Below are positions 6,656 to 8,059 of a DNA stretch of 8,059 bases, piece after piece. This DNA comes from Clostridia bacterium (GTDB taxonomy: Bacteria > Bacillota > Clostridia > Christensenellales > Aristaeellaceae). Within the stretch, counting starts at the first letter, position 1. Every line of letters starts with the position of its first letter. The position numbers were made by a program, and so were the translations under genes. The notes beneath the pieces are model-generated. The model was not told the origin of the DNA and ran no database searches. It saw only the letters and a list, made by a program, of their open reading frames with translations. Where the stretch lies: assembly GCA_900769075.1 (NCBI GenBank), contig CAAGFE010000022.1, forward strand, positions 1-8,059. Reading direction: 5' to 3'.

Positions 6656-6683
6656 TGGCGCAGTGAAACCTTTTCCAGCGCCA
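6656..6683 (+). other. Intra-operon stem-loop, possible attenuator or processing site
   Basis: TGGCGC (6656-6661) pairs with GCGCCA (6678-6683); inside, GAAA (6665-6668) can pair with TTTC (6672-6675). The hairpin fills the 56-base gap between the beta-helix and glycosidase genes and is followed by TTTCTGTT, a broken T stretch. It is too weak to be a full terminator but could lower expression of the downstream genes relative to the secreted protein or mark an RNA cut. Confidence 0.4.
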
Positions 6684-6701
6684 TTTCTGTTAGGAGAACA
6701 C

Positions 6702-7589
6702 ATGCGAAAACATCTTTTCTGCCTTCTCTATGGGATTGCGCTGGCAGTCTTTACGGCATATGTGCTGCTGGACAGCTTCGTGCTGGTTCGGGTATACGAA
6801 AGCGCCTCCACCGCCGAAGTCGAACCGGCCGGATGCATTCATCCCACTCCAGAGCCAGCCTTCGTCACCGAGCGCAGCTATCAGGACGCGAACATCACCC
6901 TGACCATCGACGAATATCGGGAACACAATACAACCATTTACGTTGCGGACGTGGTGCTTACCTCCCCCACGCTGCTGAAAACCGCTTTGGCCCAGGATGC
7001 CTACGGGCGCAACGTGACCGAAACCACCAGCGCCATGGCCGAGCGCAAGAGCGCCATCCTTGCCGTCAACGGTGACTACTACGGCAGCCGGGAGCGCGGC
7101 TATGTGGTGCGCGGCGGCGTGATTTACCGTGAGAGCACCATGGGCAACGAGGCGCTTGCCATCATGAGGGATGGCAGTTTCCGCGTGGTGGAGGAAAGCA
7201 GCATCGCCGTTGCTGACCTTGCAGCGGACGGCGCGGTGGAGGTGCTGTCCTTCGGCCCGGCGCTGGTGGTGGACGGATGCATCGCCGTGGATGAGGGGGA
7301 TGAGGTCGGCAAGGCCATGGCGAACAATCCCCGCACAGCGATCGGCATGATGGAGCCGGGGCACTACATTTTTGTCGTGAGCGACGCGCGGACGAAAGCC
7401 AGCGAGGGGCTGACGCTCCTTGAGCTGGCGGAGTTCATGCAGGGTCTGGGGGTAAAGGTCGGCTACAATCTGGATGGCGGCGGCTCGTCAACGATGGTGT
7501 TCATGGGCAACGTGATCAATAACCCGACCACCAATGGGCGCACCATCAAGGAGAGGAGCGTGAGCGATATTGTTTACATCGGCTACTGA
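6702..7589 (+). CDS. Phosphodiester glycosidase family (NAGPA-domain) protein, membrane-anchored
   Basis: A 295-residue protein of the NAGPA family (phosphodiester glycosidase, related to the human enzyme that uncovers mannose-6-phosphate by removing GlcNAc). Bacterial members act outside the membrane on phosphodiester-linked sugars, but their substrates are mostly unknown. An N-terminal signal anchor spans about residues 4-28 after MRKH. Family motifs follow in order: AVNGDYYG from 121, RGGV at 137-140, NPRTAIG at 209-215, NLDGGGSS at 256-263, then NPTTNGRTIKERSVSD near the end. The length is typical, with little beyond the catalytic domain. ATG 6702 has AGGAG at 6692-6696 (5-base gap); the in-frame GTG at 6663 lies inside a hairpin and has no ribosome site. 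The stop lies inside the start region of the next gene (20-base overlap). Its place in this operon suggests it trims or remodels the phosphodiester bonds of whatever envelope polymer the operon handles (inference). Confidence 0.9.
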   Translation: MRKHLFCLLYGIALAVFTAYVLLDSFVLVRVYESASTAEVEPAGCIHPTPEPAFVTERSYQDANITLTIDEYREHNTTIYVADVVLTSPTLLKTALAQDAYGRNVTETTSAMAERKSAILAVNGDYYGSRERGYVVRGGVIYRESTMGNEALAIMRDGSFRVVEESSIAVADLAADGAVEVLSFGPALVVDGCIAVDEGDEVGKAMANNPRTAIGMMEPGHYIFVVSDARTKASEGLTLLELAEFMQGLGVKVGYNLDGGGSSTMVFMGNVINNPTTNGRTIKERSVSDIVYIGY

Positions 7590-8059
7590 CCGGACGGCCT
7601 TTGGCTACCTGCTGGTCACGGCGTTGGTCGCGCTCTTTGGCGGCGTGTATGAGGTTTTCAGCTACGGCGTGTGGTCCTGGTGGATGGTGTATGCCTTCGC
7701 ATTTCCGCTGATGCTGGGAGCGCTGCCCTTCGGCTGGCTGTCCCTGCGGAAACGGCCGCTCCCCTGCCGTTGGACATGCCGCCTGCACCATGCAGGCGTT
7801 GCGACGCTGACCGTGGGGAGCGTGATGGAAGGCATTCTGGCCATCTACGGCACGACGAATCATCTGACCCAATGGTACTGGATTGTCGGCATCGGTCTGA
7901 TTATTCTGGCCCAGGGCATCCGCTTAATCCGAAAAAAGCAGAAAGATAACCACCCGTCAAACGGGTGGTTTCCACAAAGGCTAAAAGCCTATGTTACCGG
8001 CCAGCGTCTAAAGGCGCTGGCTTTCACAATGTTCAAGCCTATTGCCTTTGTCACTTTTG
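7570..8059 (+). CDS. Small four-helix membrane protein, 3' end disrupted or off-window
   Basis: A reading frame opens at TTG 7570 (MFTSATDRTAFGYLL), just after an in-frame stop at 7561-7563. GAGGAG at 7553-7558 lies 11 bases upstream, and the gene overlaps the NAGPA gene by 20 bases, so translation is probably coupled. Four hydrophobic helices are visible, at about residues 12-34, 38-58, 75-95 and 104-122, with a basic loop (RKRPLPCRW) after helix 2 and a basic end (RLIRKKQKD, about 118-126). That is a natural place for the protein to stop, but no stop codon occurs: codon 127 onward is read from the CCACCCG hairpin and the edge element, and the frame stays open to the last base. Either an element inserted at about 7948 removed the original stop, or the gene naturally ends beyond the window. 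I do not recognise the family; the helices, coupling and codon usage support a real gene. Confidence 0.72.
   Translation, partial: MFTSATDRTAFGYLLVTALVALFGGVYEVFSYGVWSWWMVYAFAFPLMLGALPFGWLSLRKRPLPCRWTCRLHHAGVATLTVGSVMEGILAIYGTTNHLTQWYWIVGIGLIILAQGIRLIRKKQKDNHPSNGWFPQRLKAYVTGQRLKALAFTMFKPIAFVTF
7948..8051. other. Structured edge: multi-hairpin element, mobile-element or guide-RNA-like end
   Basis: Several stems follow one another: AACCACCCG (7948-7956) with CGGGTGGTT (7962-7970), 9 bp perfect; AGGCT (7978-7982) with AGCCT (7986-7990); GCCAGCG (8000-8006) with CGCTGGC (8015-8021); and an enclosing pair ACAAAGGC (7974-7981) with GCCTTTGT (8044-8051), which competes with the AGGCT stem. AAGCCTAT occurs twice (7986-7993 with one shift, and 8035-8042). 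Such serial hairpins at the end of an element resemble the right ends of IS200/IS605-type (TnpB) transposons, where the minus-strand transcript would be the guide RNA. No transposase gene is in the window, so the identification is tentative. Confidence 0.4.
7989..8059 (-). CDS. Possible 3' end of a minus-strand ORF entering from the right (partial)
   Basis: On the minus strand an open frame enters at the right edge and stops at TAG 7991-7989. Its tail reads KVTKAIGLNIVKASAFRR and then WPVT before the stop. AIGLNI is shared with the left-edge frame, with only synonymous base changes. If an IS605-type element lies to the right, this would be where its tnpB gene ends and its RNA overlaps, but I cannot match the residues to TnpB with confidence. 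The hairpins in the same bases could instead mean it is non-coding. Confidence 0.25.
   Translation of the reverse strand, partial: KVTKAIGLNIVKASAFRRWPVT
8029..8045 (-). repeat. 17-base block, right copy of an inverted pair
   Basis: Read on the minus strand this is GCAATAGGCTTGAACAT, identical to 18-34 on the plus strand except for one base. Together the two copies bracket about 8 kb in inverted orientation. Confidence 0.5.

Noticed and set aside
7671..7949. A 92-codon frame within the last gene
   Set aside because: It is an out-of-frame shadow with an Arg/Ala/Pro-rich translation; the frame from TTG 7570 has four clear membrane helices and a coupled start.
7948..7970. An intrinsic terminator closing the operon
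   Set aside because: The 9-bp stem is good but is followed by TCCACAAAGG, with no T tract on either strand, so termination here is not supported.

Overview
The window reads as a chromosomal segment of a GC-rich, low-redundancy Gram-positive bacterium, most likely an uncultured or gut/rumen-type clostridium (Bacillota, Clostridia). The reasons are strong AAGGAG-type ribosome binding sites, GTG and TTG starts, U-tract terminators, and a set of protein families (Gram-positive MATE pump, M32 carboxypeptidase, VTC-domain protein, DUF4956 protein, Cthe_2159-type beta-helix protein) that I associate with Clostridia. The taxonomic call is inference only; no rRNA or other marker gene is present. All full-length genes are on the + strand.

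Layout. Bases 1-180 hold the end of something that lies mostly to the left: a short possible reading-frame tail with a stop at 54-56, a long hairpin, a CCACCCG stem-loop and a strong intrinsic terminator. Bases 181-290 carry a good sigma-A-type promoter. The first two genes encode a MATE-family efflux transporter (291-1697) and an M32 metallocarboxypeptidase (1781-3280), closed by a strong terminator at 3286-3314. A short control region (3315-3415) with two 11-bp-phased direct repeats and a TACAAT box precedes a tightly packed operon: VTC-domain polyphosphate-polymerase-like protein (3416-4165), DUF4956 membrane protein (4158-4829, overlapping by 8 bases), secreted Cthe_2159-type right-handed beta-helix carbohydrate-binding protein (4846-6645), membrane-anchored phosphodiester glycosidase of the NAGPA family (6702-7589), and a small four-helix membrane protein starting at a TTG inside the previous gene (7570). 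The last gene has no stop codon before the window ends, because it runs into a structured, mobile-element-like edge (7948-8059).

How the genes may work together. The MATE pump and carboxypeptidase look like housekeeping genes. The five-gene operon is the interesting part. A cytosolic VTC-type catalytic domain, a membrane partner with a cytosolic tail, a secreted polymer-binding beta-helix, an outward-facing phosphodiester hydrolase and an extra membrane protein together suggest a cell-envelope system that makes, exports, binds and trims a phosphate-containing or acidic polymer. Membership and order are visible in the sequence; the function is a hypothesis.

Both window edges carry inward-facing copies of a 17-base block (16 of 17 identical) followed by a CCACCCG hairpin. 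The whole segment is therefore bracketed by an inverted pair of similar elements, perhaps ends of transposon-type elements.
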